Shown: piece by piece, positions 33,616 through 44,130 of the stretch | How the letters are laid out: every line of letters begins with the position of its first letter | Position numbering within the stretch: the first letter of the stretch is position 1 | Source of the DNA: Channa striata | Lineage: Eukaryota; Chordata; Actinopteri; Anabantiformes; Channidae | Direction of reading: 5' to 3' | NCBI GenBank assembly: GCA_033026295.1 | Contig: CM065173.1 | Span: 10,416,517 to 10,480,516 of the forward strand | Length of the DNA: 64,000 nt | Notes under the pieces: generated by a model | Told to the model about the DNA's origin: nothing | What the model saw: only the letters and a program-made list of their open reading frames with translations | Databases searched by the model: none | Made by a program: the position numbers and the translations under genes

Positions 33616-34510
33616 ATATCCAGTTCCAGTAACCATTACAGCTGCTTTCTAGGCTCGGAAGGCTTCCTCACATGTATCGGTTCAGTGAAATTTATTGGGC
33701 TGGTTTTGCTTTGTCAGGTTCGTAAGAGGGACTGAGAGTGTGGTAAATCCAGAAATAACCTTCTGTACCACCCCACCAAACCTAAGAAAGATTTCACCTG
33801 TGGATTTGTTTTTGGTCTCTCCACAGTCATTATGACATCTACTTTACCCACTTGAGGGCGGATCACTCCTTTACCCAGCAGAAATCCCAGGTACTTTGAT
33901 TCCTGCTTGGCAAGGGCACACTTGCCAGGACACATTGTGAGAACGCATTCTTGATGTGCTACAGCACCTCTTGCAGATGCACCAAGTGGTCCTCCCAGCA
34001 AGTACTGCAGACCACCACGTCATTGAGATAAGCGCCCACAAGCAGGTTGTCTATCAACCTTTGGAATGTTGCTCGAGCACCATGCAAACCGAATGGAAGT
34101 ATTGTGAACTGGAAGTGTCCAAAAGGACTTAGAAAAGCTGTTATTTATTCGCTCTCTTCTGTAAGTGGGACCCACCAGTATCCTTTGTATAAATCCAGCC
34201 TACTGATGTAATTCTCTCGGCCTCTTGATCAAAACTCTGGGCATGGGATACAAGCCCAGCTTACTCCATTGATCTTCCTAAAGTCCAAACAGAACCTTAG
34301 TGTGCCATGTTTCTTGGGGAACATGATTATCAGACTGCTCCATTTATTGTTTGCAGGTTCAATTCCCGCATTTTTATAATCATGTCCAGTTCTTTCTTTA
34401 GCACAGGTAACTAGAAGATACAGCTCCACTGACTCATCCTCTTCTTTTACAGCTCGAACAAAAAGACAATGTGGTGTAGGCAGTTCTGGAACTATCACAA
34501 AGTACATCCA
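33616..34510 (-). pseudogene. Reverse transcriptase domain remnant (Gypsy)
   Basis: Minus-strand frames show W-S-S-L-I-I-M-F-P-K-K and L-R-F-C-L-D-F-R-K-I-N (34360-34270), then the catalytic box at 34019-34030, then K-C-A-L-A-K-Q-E and Y-L-G-F-L (about 33910), and F-L-G-L-V-G-W-Y-R-R (about 33770). All are hallmarks of Ty3/Gypsy polymerases. The catalytic box reads Y-L-N-D instead of Y-L-D-D, so an essential aspartate is lost. Confidence 0.8.
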
Positions 34511-35240
34511 GGGGACCTCTGATTACCTGATTACCATTTGTGAGCTCAAATGGTGAAAACCCTGTTGAGCTACGGGGAACCTCTTGGTTAGCAAAGAGCA
34601 GAAACAGCAACAACCTGTCCCAATCTCTTTCTGTTTCTGAGACAAACTTCACATATGTTTTAGAGATTTTTTACAAGACCATGAATTTGAGGGTGGTATG
34701 TTGTGGTTCTTATCCTTTTAATACTCAAGAGCTGGTACACTTGAGACAGTGTACGACTCATGAAATTTGATCCCTGGTCAGCAAGGACCTCCTTAGAAAA
34801 GTCAACCTGGCTATAAAATCTTGGCATGGCTGTTGCAGCTTGCTTAACGATGAGTTCTAATAATAGATATGCTTTTGGGTACCTAGTTTTACAGTCACAG
34901 ATAACCAAAATGAACTTGTTACCTGACTGACTCTCAACTGGGCCAACTATGTCAACACCAAGATATTCAATAGAAACTACAGGCTATGGGATTTGAGGTA
35001 CAAGTGCTGCATTTTGACGTGCTGCAAACTGACATTCTGAACATGTTTTCCAGTACCCTTTGACTTGTGTGTACATTCCAGGCCAGTAAAATCTTACCTC
35101 AGTACCTAGTTTTAAAAACGTCTTCATAAACACTAAATGGCCTGCCCATGATATGGTATACCCTACCTTCATGACCTCTTTATGACCTTCTTGATCCTTC
35201 AAAAAAACAAGCTGTTTACCCTCAGACTGTCTGTACAAGA
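34510..35240 (-). pseudogene. Integrase remnant (Gypsy)
   Basis: The minus strand starts with an H-x3-H...C-x2-C zinc-binding piece (G-H-L-V-F-M-K then C-S-E-C-Q, about 35130-35040). The catalytic core follows with D-C-K-T-R-Y-P (about 34890) and V-L-A-D-Q-G-S-N-F (about 34780), then V-P-R-S-S-T-G-F-S-P-F-E-L near 34570. Integrase inserts the DNA copy into the host genome. Two frame changes split it. Its position ahead of reverse transcriptase is unusual for Gypsy. Confidence 0.8.
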
Positions 35241-35589
35241 GACCCTTTTACACAACAAAATACTCTGGCAGCATGCTGGAACTGCCTTGTACTTTCTGAA
35301 ACATTCAACTAGTGTAGGATCATTTTTCTGCCTGGAGGGAAAGGTTGCAGGGAAAATAACTTTCATTATACCTCTGGAGGCTCAACACCTTGCTTTAATT
35401 GCTCAGCTGTTGTAGCAACTCTTCAACCTGCTCTCTACGCTAATTTAGCATTAGTTCTTGTGTGACCCCTGACCCTTCACATGCTTGCTCATTATAAAAT
35501 AGCAAAAGTTTTAGTGCATTACTGGTAGTAGCTGGTGCTTGATGATGGGGGCTTTGGCATAATGTGGCTTCATACTAGATCCATTTGCA

Positions 35590-35965
35590 AAACAAGCTTT
35601 TAAGACAAATATACACTGAACTGTTATGAATGTAACACATCATAACTTTTCGTGTCTGATGGATTCATAGCTACAAAACCACTCAGAGCCTTTCCTGTCA
35701 GTAGTTGTAAACTTATGTCAGTCTTTCAAATGTAGTAAGATAATGTTCAATATTGTAAGAATCTTCCAATGTTTGCAGCTTTGACTACTGGCACTCCTCG
35801 AGGTTGGGGTTGTAGTCGACCATCCCTGTTGACTTCTGGATCCAACTGGAGTTGTGTTAACTGGTGAGTTAGGATGCTAAACCTATGCTACTGTTTTGCA
35901 GCTCCCTTCTCGTGCCTTTTATCTCTTTCCATTTGAATTTGAGAACTTGGTGGAGGACAAAAAAT
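35590..35965 (-). pseudogene. Gag remnant (Gypsy)
   Basis: The minus-strand reading gives L-L-T-G-K-A-L-S-G-F-V-A-M-N-P-S-D (about 35700-35660). This resembles the T-G-K-A...A-M-x-x-x-D-x-x-x-Y-D block in the capsid part of fish Gypsy gag proteins. The rest is short and interrupted. The stretch from 35590 to 35240 has no recognisable domain and is where protease would be expected. Confidence 0.5.
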
Positions 35966-37385
35966 GTACTTTTTTCACATATCTGTACTTTCCCTTAGTA
36001 GATTAAATATGGCTAGTTTCACTTTTGTTCCACTACCTTTTAGAGCAAATATCTTTACTTTTCACATCACTACATTTCTAACCATGGTTGTGTTACATTT
36101 TACAATCACATTATTTTCACATTTCATGATAAAACATGTTTTTTAATGAAAACACGTCAAAAGCACAGGAATCACTTAAAAAAAACAGGCACAGGCAGGT
36201 TTAGTGTCAGTTCCTTCTTCCATGAGCTTTTTTGACACATTAGCAGTACTCAGTTTGAGATGATACGCAATTTTAATCTTTGATGTGCTCTGCTGAGTTT
36301 GCCTGTCTACAGACATCTGCATTCACTGCACAGGAGCGCACACAGCTAAAGTAAAAAACCCCTGGTGCTGTAGCTCCAAGAACTGGGCCAGTGCTGGTCC
36401 TTTCTAATTCACACATTAATATTACTGATGGGCTGAAACTTTTTTTTTTCTCTTTTCTTTATTACGGAAGCAGCAACATGCGCTAGTGTGCAGTGCGGTT
36501 ACGCACGTTTGTCCACCGTGATTATGTGGATTAAATCAGGTGCGATAACAAAATAATGCTACAAAAGAAGCACACACTACTTATACATTTACATATTTGT
36601 GCTCTAATTTCACCAAAATAGACATTTTTTTTTCATGCACAAAAACAAATCACTGACATCCCCAAGATCACACCTATGTCAAAATTGTGTCATGCTTCTT
36701 CTCCATTGGAGAGCAGTAAACCATTAACGCACCTAATGAAAACTTAGAATCATACATGATATTTCTCCCATGGCAAAAAATGGACAAATGCCCAAATCTG
36801 GTAGAAAACATTAAAAACTATAAATTTCAAGTGTTCAGTTTAGAGTTCAAAGCCATTTTACCTTAAATCATATGATTTAATTCTGTGAATAATAAAGAAT
36901 TCAAAAATATAGTTTCCATCGGTTTCAATTGTCCAAAAGTCGCCATGATGGAGCCAAGTGCTACAATTTGATATAGACAGTATGTTACTGATATATTAAA
37001 ACAGCTCAAGTTAAAATTTTAAAATTCAGAAAAATATCCAGACTCTTGGGAGGTTTTATTCCATTTGCATTAACACAGCAAAAATGGTCAAAGATAGTGA
37101 AGTGGACACCAAAGGTCAGCGTAGAGCCCTGAGGGTTAAAGGGTTTAAATTCTGAATTTGAATGAAATGTTTTTTTATGACCAGGACTGATGCAAATAAA
37201 AAAATCTACTTTGTAAAATTGAAAAAAATCTAATAATATGTATTAATTTTCTAGAATTTCTGAATGCAAAAAGGAGATGGCTATTTTTGGCCAGGAGCAC
37301 ACTGAGTGGGAGTTTTGTCTACTTTGCTTTCCCTGCACAAAATAAAATGCACAATAATTATAATTATTGTTAATCCTATGTATTT
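35966..37385. other. Intergenic, possible old repeat
   Basis: 35965-36130 is rich in TACTTTT and TTTACTTTTCAC words, reminiscent of a dispersed fish repeat built from ACTTTTACTT-like units, but too decayed to name. The rest is A+T-rich. A polyT/TC run lies at about 36438-36460. No gene seen. Confidence 0.4.
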
Positions 37386-37574
37386 CAGATTGTCCTATTT
37401 AACAATACAAGAAAAACCAGTAGCACTGGAGAAAACAGGACAGCAACAAAAGTTGGAATGCAGCTCACTAAAAGTGAAAGAGTTTCATTTGGAACCAAAC
37501 TCGAAAACTGGTACAAATGAACAAATTTCAGACTGTCCTATTAACATTACAAGAAAAACTAGTAGCACTGAGAA
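37386..37574 (+). repeat. Local direct repeats A1-B1-A2
   Basis: Unit A (CAGAxTGTCCTATT..AACA.TACAAGAAAAACxAGTAGCACTG) occurs at 37386-37433 and again at 37529-37574. Between them lies unit B (37435-37511), whose close copy occurs again at 38111-38188. A 100-codon frame spans this stretch, but its protein shows no known domain and the repeat structure explains it better. Confidence 0.7.
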
Positions 37575-38110
37575 TATAGAATTTACAATAAGAACTTATG
37601 TTATTTAAAACATTATCCATTCAAAGTAGCAAAAATCTTTAAACATCTAAAAAATTAAGTTTTTTGTTGTTTTGCCAATAATGGCCACAAACAAACTGGA
37701 TGTATAGTGAAAAACAAGACAGTTAAAAACCCTTATGTTAGCTAAGGCATTCACTGGATTAAGGTTTTGGTTTGTGAAACAGAGCAGAAACATACTAACT
37801 GTAGACTTTCTAATACCTTCAAAGCCTAGCTATAAATATGGTTTGACGCTTGAAGCAATGCTGAGTGCACACATCAGTTTGTGATCCAAACAATTTAGAA
37901 TACTAATCCCTGTGTTTATAAAACTACACCTTGTCTACAAAATGGTGCAATATAGCTATGTAGCATTTACATTGATAACAAAGGGGATGTAGTGTGGACA
38001 CAGACATACATATATTTGCCCCTAAGGAAAAGACAACAGAAATCCGTTGGGTTACATATAGGGGAATGGGAATCTAAACAACCAAACCACATCTGGATAG
38101 GACAGCAGTA

Positions 38111-38188
38111 ACAGGACAGCAATAAAAGTTGGAATGCAACTCACTTGGTGAAAGACTTTCATTCGGACTGAAACTCCAAAACAGGTCA
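38111..38188 (+). repeat. Second copy of local repeat B
   Basis: Shares ACAGGACAGCAA.AAAAGTTGG, then AATGCA.CTCACT, then GTGAAAGA.TTTCATT.GGA, with 37435-37511 in the same orientation, at roughly 80% identity by eye. The unit A copy expected before or after it is not evident. Confidence 0.7.
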
Positions 38189-38345
38189 CTATCAACCTTC
38201 ATAAAAATCACATCACTGTGTTCAGGAGACAATTTGAAATTTAAAAAATGATACAGAACTGTTAAGCTGTACGATAAAGAACTTCTGAGTTATAAAATTA
38301 TATAAATAAACCATAGTGATAAAAGAGAGTAAAGTGGTGTAACAA

Positions 38346-38753
38346 TGTCAACTTTTGGTGGAATTCATAAGCGCACCCCAGGTGAGACTCGTTTAACGTC
38401 ATAAATCAGTGTTTAATGTTGTTGTCCGAAAGTTAATTTAACAAGGTCATATTCTTCTGTTAAATCTATACATTACACATACACGTTACATACAAAAAAC
38501 TCGAGAAAGACTCAACAAGCGTCGGCCAGAAGACACTCCACAGGAGAAAACTCGAAACCCAGGGCAGAAGGACAAACACGAGAGACAGGATTACTGACAG
38601 TGGGAGTTCCTACTACAATCTGGCAAGGAAAGACACGAGAAGGGAGTATAAGAAGGGAGCTGCACAGGTAAGGCAAATGAACGCTAATAAGCAGGGCAGG
38701 GAGAGGGAGAGCCCGTAACCAAGGCAACACAGAACCACATCAGCGCCGCGACA
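38346..38753 (-). mobile_element. Solo LTR of a Gypsy-type retrotransposon
   Basis: On the minus strand it starts TGTCGCGGCGC at 38753 and ends with AAAAGTTGACA at 38346, matching TGTC...GACA edges. Inside are GTTCTGTGTTGCCTTGG, a TATACTCCC promoter-like word, GCCAGATTGTAG and TCTCCTGTGGAGTGTCTTC, a set found in fish Ty3/Gypsy LTRs. No internal gag or pol is attached, which suggests that the two LTRs recombined. A clear target-site duplication was not found. The minus-strand frame of 72 codons inside it is not a gene. Confidence 0.6.
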
Positions 38754-39097
38754 ATGATTTGTAATTGTTAATGTTCCTGTTAGTTCATGTTAGTTTCCTT
38801 TTGCTGTGTGTGTTCATGTTTAATGTTACTAGATATTAGACAAAGCCAAATTACTCTGTGATATTATTCTGATTGCATCTGTTTCATCTCAGACCCCAAA
38901 CATGTTTAACATGCATGGTAATGTGAAACACTACAAATATATGTATTCTAGCACGTAGATTGAAGCATTTTATCCTCCATGCTAATTTGGAAAGTAGAAT
39001 AGTTGCAATATGTTACTTTTGTTTTTACATGATGGAATTTGGGCCTGATGAAAGTATCAAGTAGGTGTGTAGAATGAAATTAAACGAAGGAAATTTA
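38754..39097. other. Intergenic, no gene seen
   Basis: A+T-rich. A short CAAGTAGGTG word at 39058-39067 matches the inverted repeat of the element that begins at 39098. Confidence 0.5.
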
Positions 39098-39708
39098 CAA
39101 TTCACCTACTTGATTTGTTACATCTCGCCGTTAATTGCTAATTCTCTCGATCATCCGTTTTCCAATTATTTTTATAGTGCGCAACCTTTTTCTATCTTTA
39201 CTTACTTTTTGTAACTCATATTGTAGACCTGAACTCCAAGCCAAACATTTGATTTTGTTTTGAACTGAGAATGCTGCTCCAAATTACTCCAAATTTAGCC
39301 CTGAGATTTCTATTAAATATTCATATTTTTATTAACCGTATCAAACATTGTTGGGTCCATACAGCCCTTTTGCCACATCCAAATGCAGTGCTGGACACCA
39401 TCCCAGATCGAAATGGTATTGTCGTAGCCAGGCTTGCCCGTCTGACCAGTAAATTCTCTCCTATGAGCCCGACCAACTCGGCTGGAGCAGGAGCACGAAC
39501 CCCCGCTCTGGTAACAAGCCCAATATCCGAACAGAGGTGGCACTTCCTTCTCAGCCAGAACTGGTACTAACTAAACACTCAGCTTGGCAGAACAAACCTC
39601 CGGGCAACTTCAAGGCAAGGCAAAGTTTCTCTTATTTCTTTGAGAGTCTGGTGTCCTATAGAGCTGCTAGTGCAAGTAAGCTGGTCTAAATTACAAGTAG
39701 GTGAATTG
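39098..39708. mobile_element. 611-bp TA-flanked element with 15-bp inverted ends
   Basis: CAATTCACCTACTTG (39098-39112) is mirrored exactly by CAAGTAGGTGAATTG (39694-39708). A TA lies just outside each end (39096-39097 and 39709-39710). Perfect inverted ends plus a TA duplication are the mark of Tc1/mariner-type DNA transposons. No transposase is recognisable inside: a 99-codon plus frame at 39271-39570 shows no catalytic motif. It would therefore be a non-autonomous (MITE-like) copy. I do not recognise the family. Confidence 0.5.
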
Positions 39709-39759
39709 TAACTGATTCCTTTCTCCTGACCCAAATCCCCATAGTGTTACTTATTGATG

Positions 39760-40890
39760 CTCCTTCATCTGTTATTCACTATCCTGGGCATCTTGCACTC
39801 TGACACCAGCTAACCTCATGTCCTTTGTTAGAACGTCCATATATCTCCTCCTTGGTCGCCCTCTCACCCTCTTGCCTGGCAGCTCCATCTCCAACATCCT
39901 TCTATCAATATATTCACTATCCCTCCTCTGCACATGTCCAAACCATCTCAATCTGGCCTCCTAATAGAGGCAACGTGCGTTGTCCCTCTGATAAACTTGT
40001 TCCTAATTCTGTCCAACCTCGTCACTCCTAAGGAGAACCTCAACATCTTCATCTCTGCTGCTTCCATCTCTGCCTCTTGTCTCTTTCTCACTGCTACTGT
40101 CTCTAACCCATAGAGCAGAGCTGGTCTCACCACTGTCCTGTACACCTTTCCTTTGAGTCTTGCTGACACTCTTCTGTCACACAACACTCCTGACACTTTC
40201 CTCCACCCACTCCAACCCGCTTGCACTCGCCTCTTCACCTCTTTTCCACACTCCCCATCACACTGAACTGTTGACCCCAAGTACTTAAACTCCTGCACCT
40301 TCTGCACCTCAGCCCCCTGTAACCTCGTGATTCTACCTTGCTCCTGCTTGTTTAGACACATGTATTCTGTCTTACCAAAACTGACTTTCATGCCTCTTCA
40401 TTCCAGAGCAAACCTCCACCTCTCCAGCTGTTCCTCCAACTGCTCTCTACTCTCACTGCAAATCACAACGTCATCTGCAAACATCATTGTCCAGGCAGAT
40501 TTCTGTCTGACCTCATCTGTCAACGAACATTTTCCTCCTTCAGCAGCACCTCAAAATACTCCTTCAATCTTCTCTGCACATGCTCCTGGGTTGTTAGCAC
40601 CTTTCTGCCTCTGTCTTCCCATGCCTATCTCTCTGTCTGGCTAGCCTGTACAGGTCCTTCTCTCGTGTCTAACCTGTCATACAGCTCATCGTAAACTTTC
40701 TGTTTGGCCTTTGCCATCTCCGTCTTCACTCTGCGCTGCACTTCGTTGTACTCCTCTCTCATTTCCTCAGTCCTTTCTACATCCCACTTCCTTTTAGCAC
40801 CTCTGGATGCAGTCCTGTACTCCATCCAGAGGTGGATTTCCATCCTCTTCGCAAAGTCCACCACCATCTGTCCTTCTGGATTCCCCAACC
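39760..40890 (-). mobile_element. RTE-type LINE, C-terminal part, internally deleted
   Basis: Minus-strand reading: an N-terminal linker with Y-D-E-L-Y-D-R-L-D-T (40700-40650), E-Y-F-E-V-L-L (about 40550), then directly M-M-F-A-D-D-V-V-I-C (40482-40450), then E-F-K-Y-L-G-S-T-V-Q (near 40285), Y-R-T-V-V-R-P-A-L-L-Y-G-L-E-T and L-R-F-S-L-G-V-T-R-L-D-R-I-R-N. Between the EYFE and MMFADD pieces nearly all of the fingers and palm of reverse transcriptase is missing, yet the catalytic F-A-D-D remains. The order and words fit an RTE-clade LINE of fish. The endonuclease half is absent (5' truncation). Confidence 0.75.
39948..40391 (-). pseudogene. RTE-type reverse transcriptase C-terminal fragment
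   Basis: Open frame of 147 codons starting at a chance internal methionine just after the F-A-D-D box. It covers the thumb and C-terminal region, with the strings Y-L-G-S-T-V-Q, R-K-V-S-G-V-L-C-D-R-R, A-L-L-Y-G-L-E-T and V-T-R-L-D-R-I-R-N. The real reading continues upstream in the same frame past a stop, and downstream in another frame toward 39780. It is a fragment, not a host gene. Confidence 0.8.
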
Positions 40891-40962
40891 CTCTCTATTT
40901 ATCCAGGCTTGGGACCGGCACAGAGGTCACTGGCTTGCATCCCCTGTGGCCATATTCCATAT
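40891..40962. repeat. Dispersed fish repeat fragment beside the LINE
   Basis: TTATCCAGGCTTGGGACCGGCA followed by CACTGGCTTGCATCCCCTGTGG is a word I associate with high-copy teleost repeats. It abuts the upstream edge of the RTE-type LINE. The class is unknown. Confidence 0.3.
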
Positions 40963-43859
40963 ATTTATACTCAGGTTCATCGATATACACATATATACAC
41001 ATATTCCCTAGTTCTAGATTAACAAATCATTAAAAAGAGCTTGTTCTGTGGTTTCTTCAGAGAAACTGATTAGAGATCCCTAAAACTGGAAAAGAAATCA
41101 TGATAAAAGATTGGAGTCAAATGCTATTGTTTGGTGTTTAACCAAGTGACTGATTACCTGACCATTAACGGTCTCTAATGAACTAATATTTAACCATAGC
41201 TTGATAAGCCAAATCAATGAATATTGCTGTTTCCATATTAATATTATCTTCAAATGTTGCATATTGTTACACAAAGTAGCATAAAACAGCGTATGGACCA
41301 AAAAAGGCAGGTGAATGAGTCGAACAAAACGAGTACAGTTCACCTGTCCAAGGGCACGGCCTTGCAACAAACAGCTGAAAAACAAACATTCAGAACAAAG
41401 ATTAAAATACAGCTTTGGAAGGATGTCCTAGCAGGATCAAAAGTGCGTTAGCCAAAGTGCTCTGTACCTTGAAGGATAATATGAATGCACAATATATTTT
41501 TGTTAAATAGAAAACAAAGACAGTGGTGATTAATAACAAATAATAGCATTTTAAATACTTGTATAACTTGGCTTGAATATTCAATCTTTTTGCATCACTA
41601 ATATCTGGTTTCTCACATGTGCAATAGAAAGGGAAATATCTCTGAAATATCTTTCTTACACAATTTTATGTACTAAAGAAAATAGATTGAGCTACAAAAC
41701 AATAAAAGACATGCTCCAGACATGCATAAAAATAAAATATAGTGATATCCAATGAGACCAAATTCTTAAAAATACCATTATAATATTTTGTGGTCATGCT
41801 GCCCAGCACTGTGTTATGCTACATTGATATTTATATCTGGAAACAGCTGGAAACAGAAGTTATGTAACTTTGGTATCATTTTTTTAGAAGTTTGCAAAAA
41901 AAGCTAAGTTACAGTGGAGTGGCAAACGGTTTGAAGTTGCTGGCTGCTTGGAAGATGGGTCTGAGCTGTGGACAGTTGGTTGGAAACTGTGCTGCCTCGA
42001 TAATGAGATTCAGGAAGGGCCGTGCTGGTGCCTCAGCCAGAGGGCTTACCCAGGCTTATCTGCAAGCTGTCCCACAGAGAGAGTGAGAAAGACAGTGAGA
42101 GAGAGAATGGGGGAGAGACTAAAAGGAAGAATGAGGGAAAGGGCAACAGGAATATTTTAGTAAAAACACTTGCCTTTCACAGTAAACACTTGTGATGAAT
42201 ATTGAAGGCTCCTGTCTTTTTTAGAACATTCATGACATTTTTATGTTGAGTAACTATTCACCCAGACATTGTACCATCTGCCAGTGGAAAAGCACCATCC
42301 AGTCCATCATTTAAAAAAAAAAGCAGTAAGAAGAAGAGATGTGGGTGTTTTATTTTTTTTTTTATTTCCACCTGATTCCAACTGAAATTACAAAAAAATA
42401 TATTTAATTAGTAAACCTAGGCATCCTTTTGCCAAACTTGTGCAAAACTCCTGTTCCCTGAAATGGCTAAATTGTGCTTTCCACTATTTTATGAAAATAA
42501 TTATAAGTTGTTCATTAGTTTTAGTCTGTAGACAGTGGATTTCACATGCCATGGCCCACTGCAGACAATAAATTAATAACGTGTATTCAGCTCTAGTCAT
42601 ATTTACATACAATTTATATGTAAAAGTTCAGAGCAACTACCTTGTTCCACTTCACTGGAGCAACCAAGGCTCTACTGTAAGTGCATCACTATTAATGCAT
42701 CAGTTGGTGAAAAAATAGTCAAGGTAAACTAGCCAACATGGCCATTTTAGATGTTAAGGATATGTTTTTCTCACATGTTTTTGGTCTCAGTTGATACAGA
42801 TAGATGAGAAACAATTTTTGGGGATTGTGAAATGGTGAAATAACATAGGAGTCTGTGGAATATACCCTGTTTGAGATGGTTGGTTATTTCCAAAACTTTT
42901 TTCCTAGTGGAAAATCATTGATGTTGACTTAACACCCCTGGGTAGATGCACTTGATGGATGTAATACAGTAGGAGAGTGACCCTGCCAAAGACATTTTAC
43001 ATTTGGCTCAGAGCTTAGTGACAAGATGATAATGAGATGCGACCTTCCCTCGATAATATCAAGGTCAGCATCCTACCCGTCAAGTGAAAAAGGGACCATT
43101 ATGTAATCTAAACACTTTCCTGTGTCCTGTTACAATTATACCTGGTTAAACAGACTTTTTGGGTGGGATCCTTATCAATGAATGCTTGGCTGGTAGCCCA
43201 TAACAGCAAAGAGAAAAAAGCAACCTTACTTTGACCGTGAAGTCCAAGCTTGGAAGAATAATTGCCTGGCTTATGTAATGTTCGTTGTTCTCAGTGCGAA
43301 AACTGCATGTATTGTTGTCATGCAGTACAAATTGAGTACGCCATAAATGGTCTCTTCGTAAATACATGTGGGAAGGTGAGATACTGTATGCGTGGGAGGC
43401 TTTTCCAGAAACGTTTCAGAATTTTATTTTGTTTCTAATTGTTCTTCACATTGTTTCCAATTGTGCTATACCTCTGGGGTTGTAATCACTGTGTGTGTAC
43501 CCACGATGATAACAGAATTTCTGGCAATTTGTTTAGGTGGGTAATTATATAATTATACCGCTGCTACTGCACATGTATTGTGCTGTTTGCGTGCAGTGCA
43601 CTGCCTTTGCTGGCTATTTTCGTCTTCCTCTTCACTCTTGACAGTTGGCCAGCATCAACTACTGAACTAACTCCCCAAACATAAGAGTTGCAACAAAAAA
43701 GAGATGCAAAACAATGAAAACTCGAGGGATATTTAGTAATCAGGTAGCATGAATGAAGAAAGGAGATTAGGTTTCCTCTTGTGCTCTTTTCCATAATGCT
43801 GCTCCTACTTTTCATATTTATTTAATTTTTATATATTTATCCAGAATTATTTGTTTCTC
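40963..43859. other. Intergenic, no gene seen
   Basis: Mostly A+T-rich. 41885-42160 is G+A-rich and carries overlapping frames of 64-70 codons with no recognised domain. Short poly(A/T) runs lie at about 42312 and 42353. No transposon recognised. Confidence 0.5.
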
Positions 43860-43943
43860 TGAAGAGTACGGGCGGTGAACCTTTCTGTCTGACACGGCTG
43901 GAAATGGCACAGCAATAATTATCAAAAGCCAGCGCTAGAAAAG

Positions 43944-44130
43944 TGCAGGTGTGTGTGTTTGTGTGCGCGAGAGAGAGCGACAGAGAGAGACAGGGAGAGA
44001 GAAAGGAGAGGAGGAGAGAGAAAACGAAAGGGTGGGGAGGTGCAACGAGAAGCAGGGAGGGAGCATGTACTGGGGAGGGTGAGAGAGAGAGAGAGGGGAG
44101 AGGGAGAGGAAGCGGGAGAACAAGCGGCTC
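43944..44130 (+). repeat. GA-rich low-complexity tract
   Basis: A short GTGTGTGTGT run leads into some 160 bases dominated by GAGA and GGGAG words. Overlapping frames of 95-127 codons (and 71-73 on the other strand) are by-products of the purine bias. GA tracts of this kind often lie at vertebrate promoters or in 5' untranslated exons, which fits the splice donors downstream. Confidence 0.8.

Larger units (their letters stand above)
32151..35965 (-). mobile_element. Ty3/Gypsy retrotransposon, Gmr1-like domain order, decayed
   Basis: Read on the minus strand the order is gag remnant (about 35965-35590), integrase (35240-34510), reverse transcriptase (34510-33620), RNase H (33380-32935), a short tail and one LTR (about 32607-32151). 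Ordinary Gypsy elements place integrase after RNase H. The order here matches the Gmr1-like group of deuterostome Gypsy elements, in which integrase comes first as in Copia. Protease and the second half of gag are not recognisable and seem deleted. There is no LTR at the 5' end. Stops, frameshifts and a 233-base insertion show that it is dead. Confidence 0.75.
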
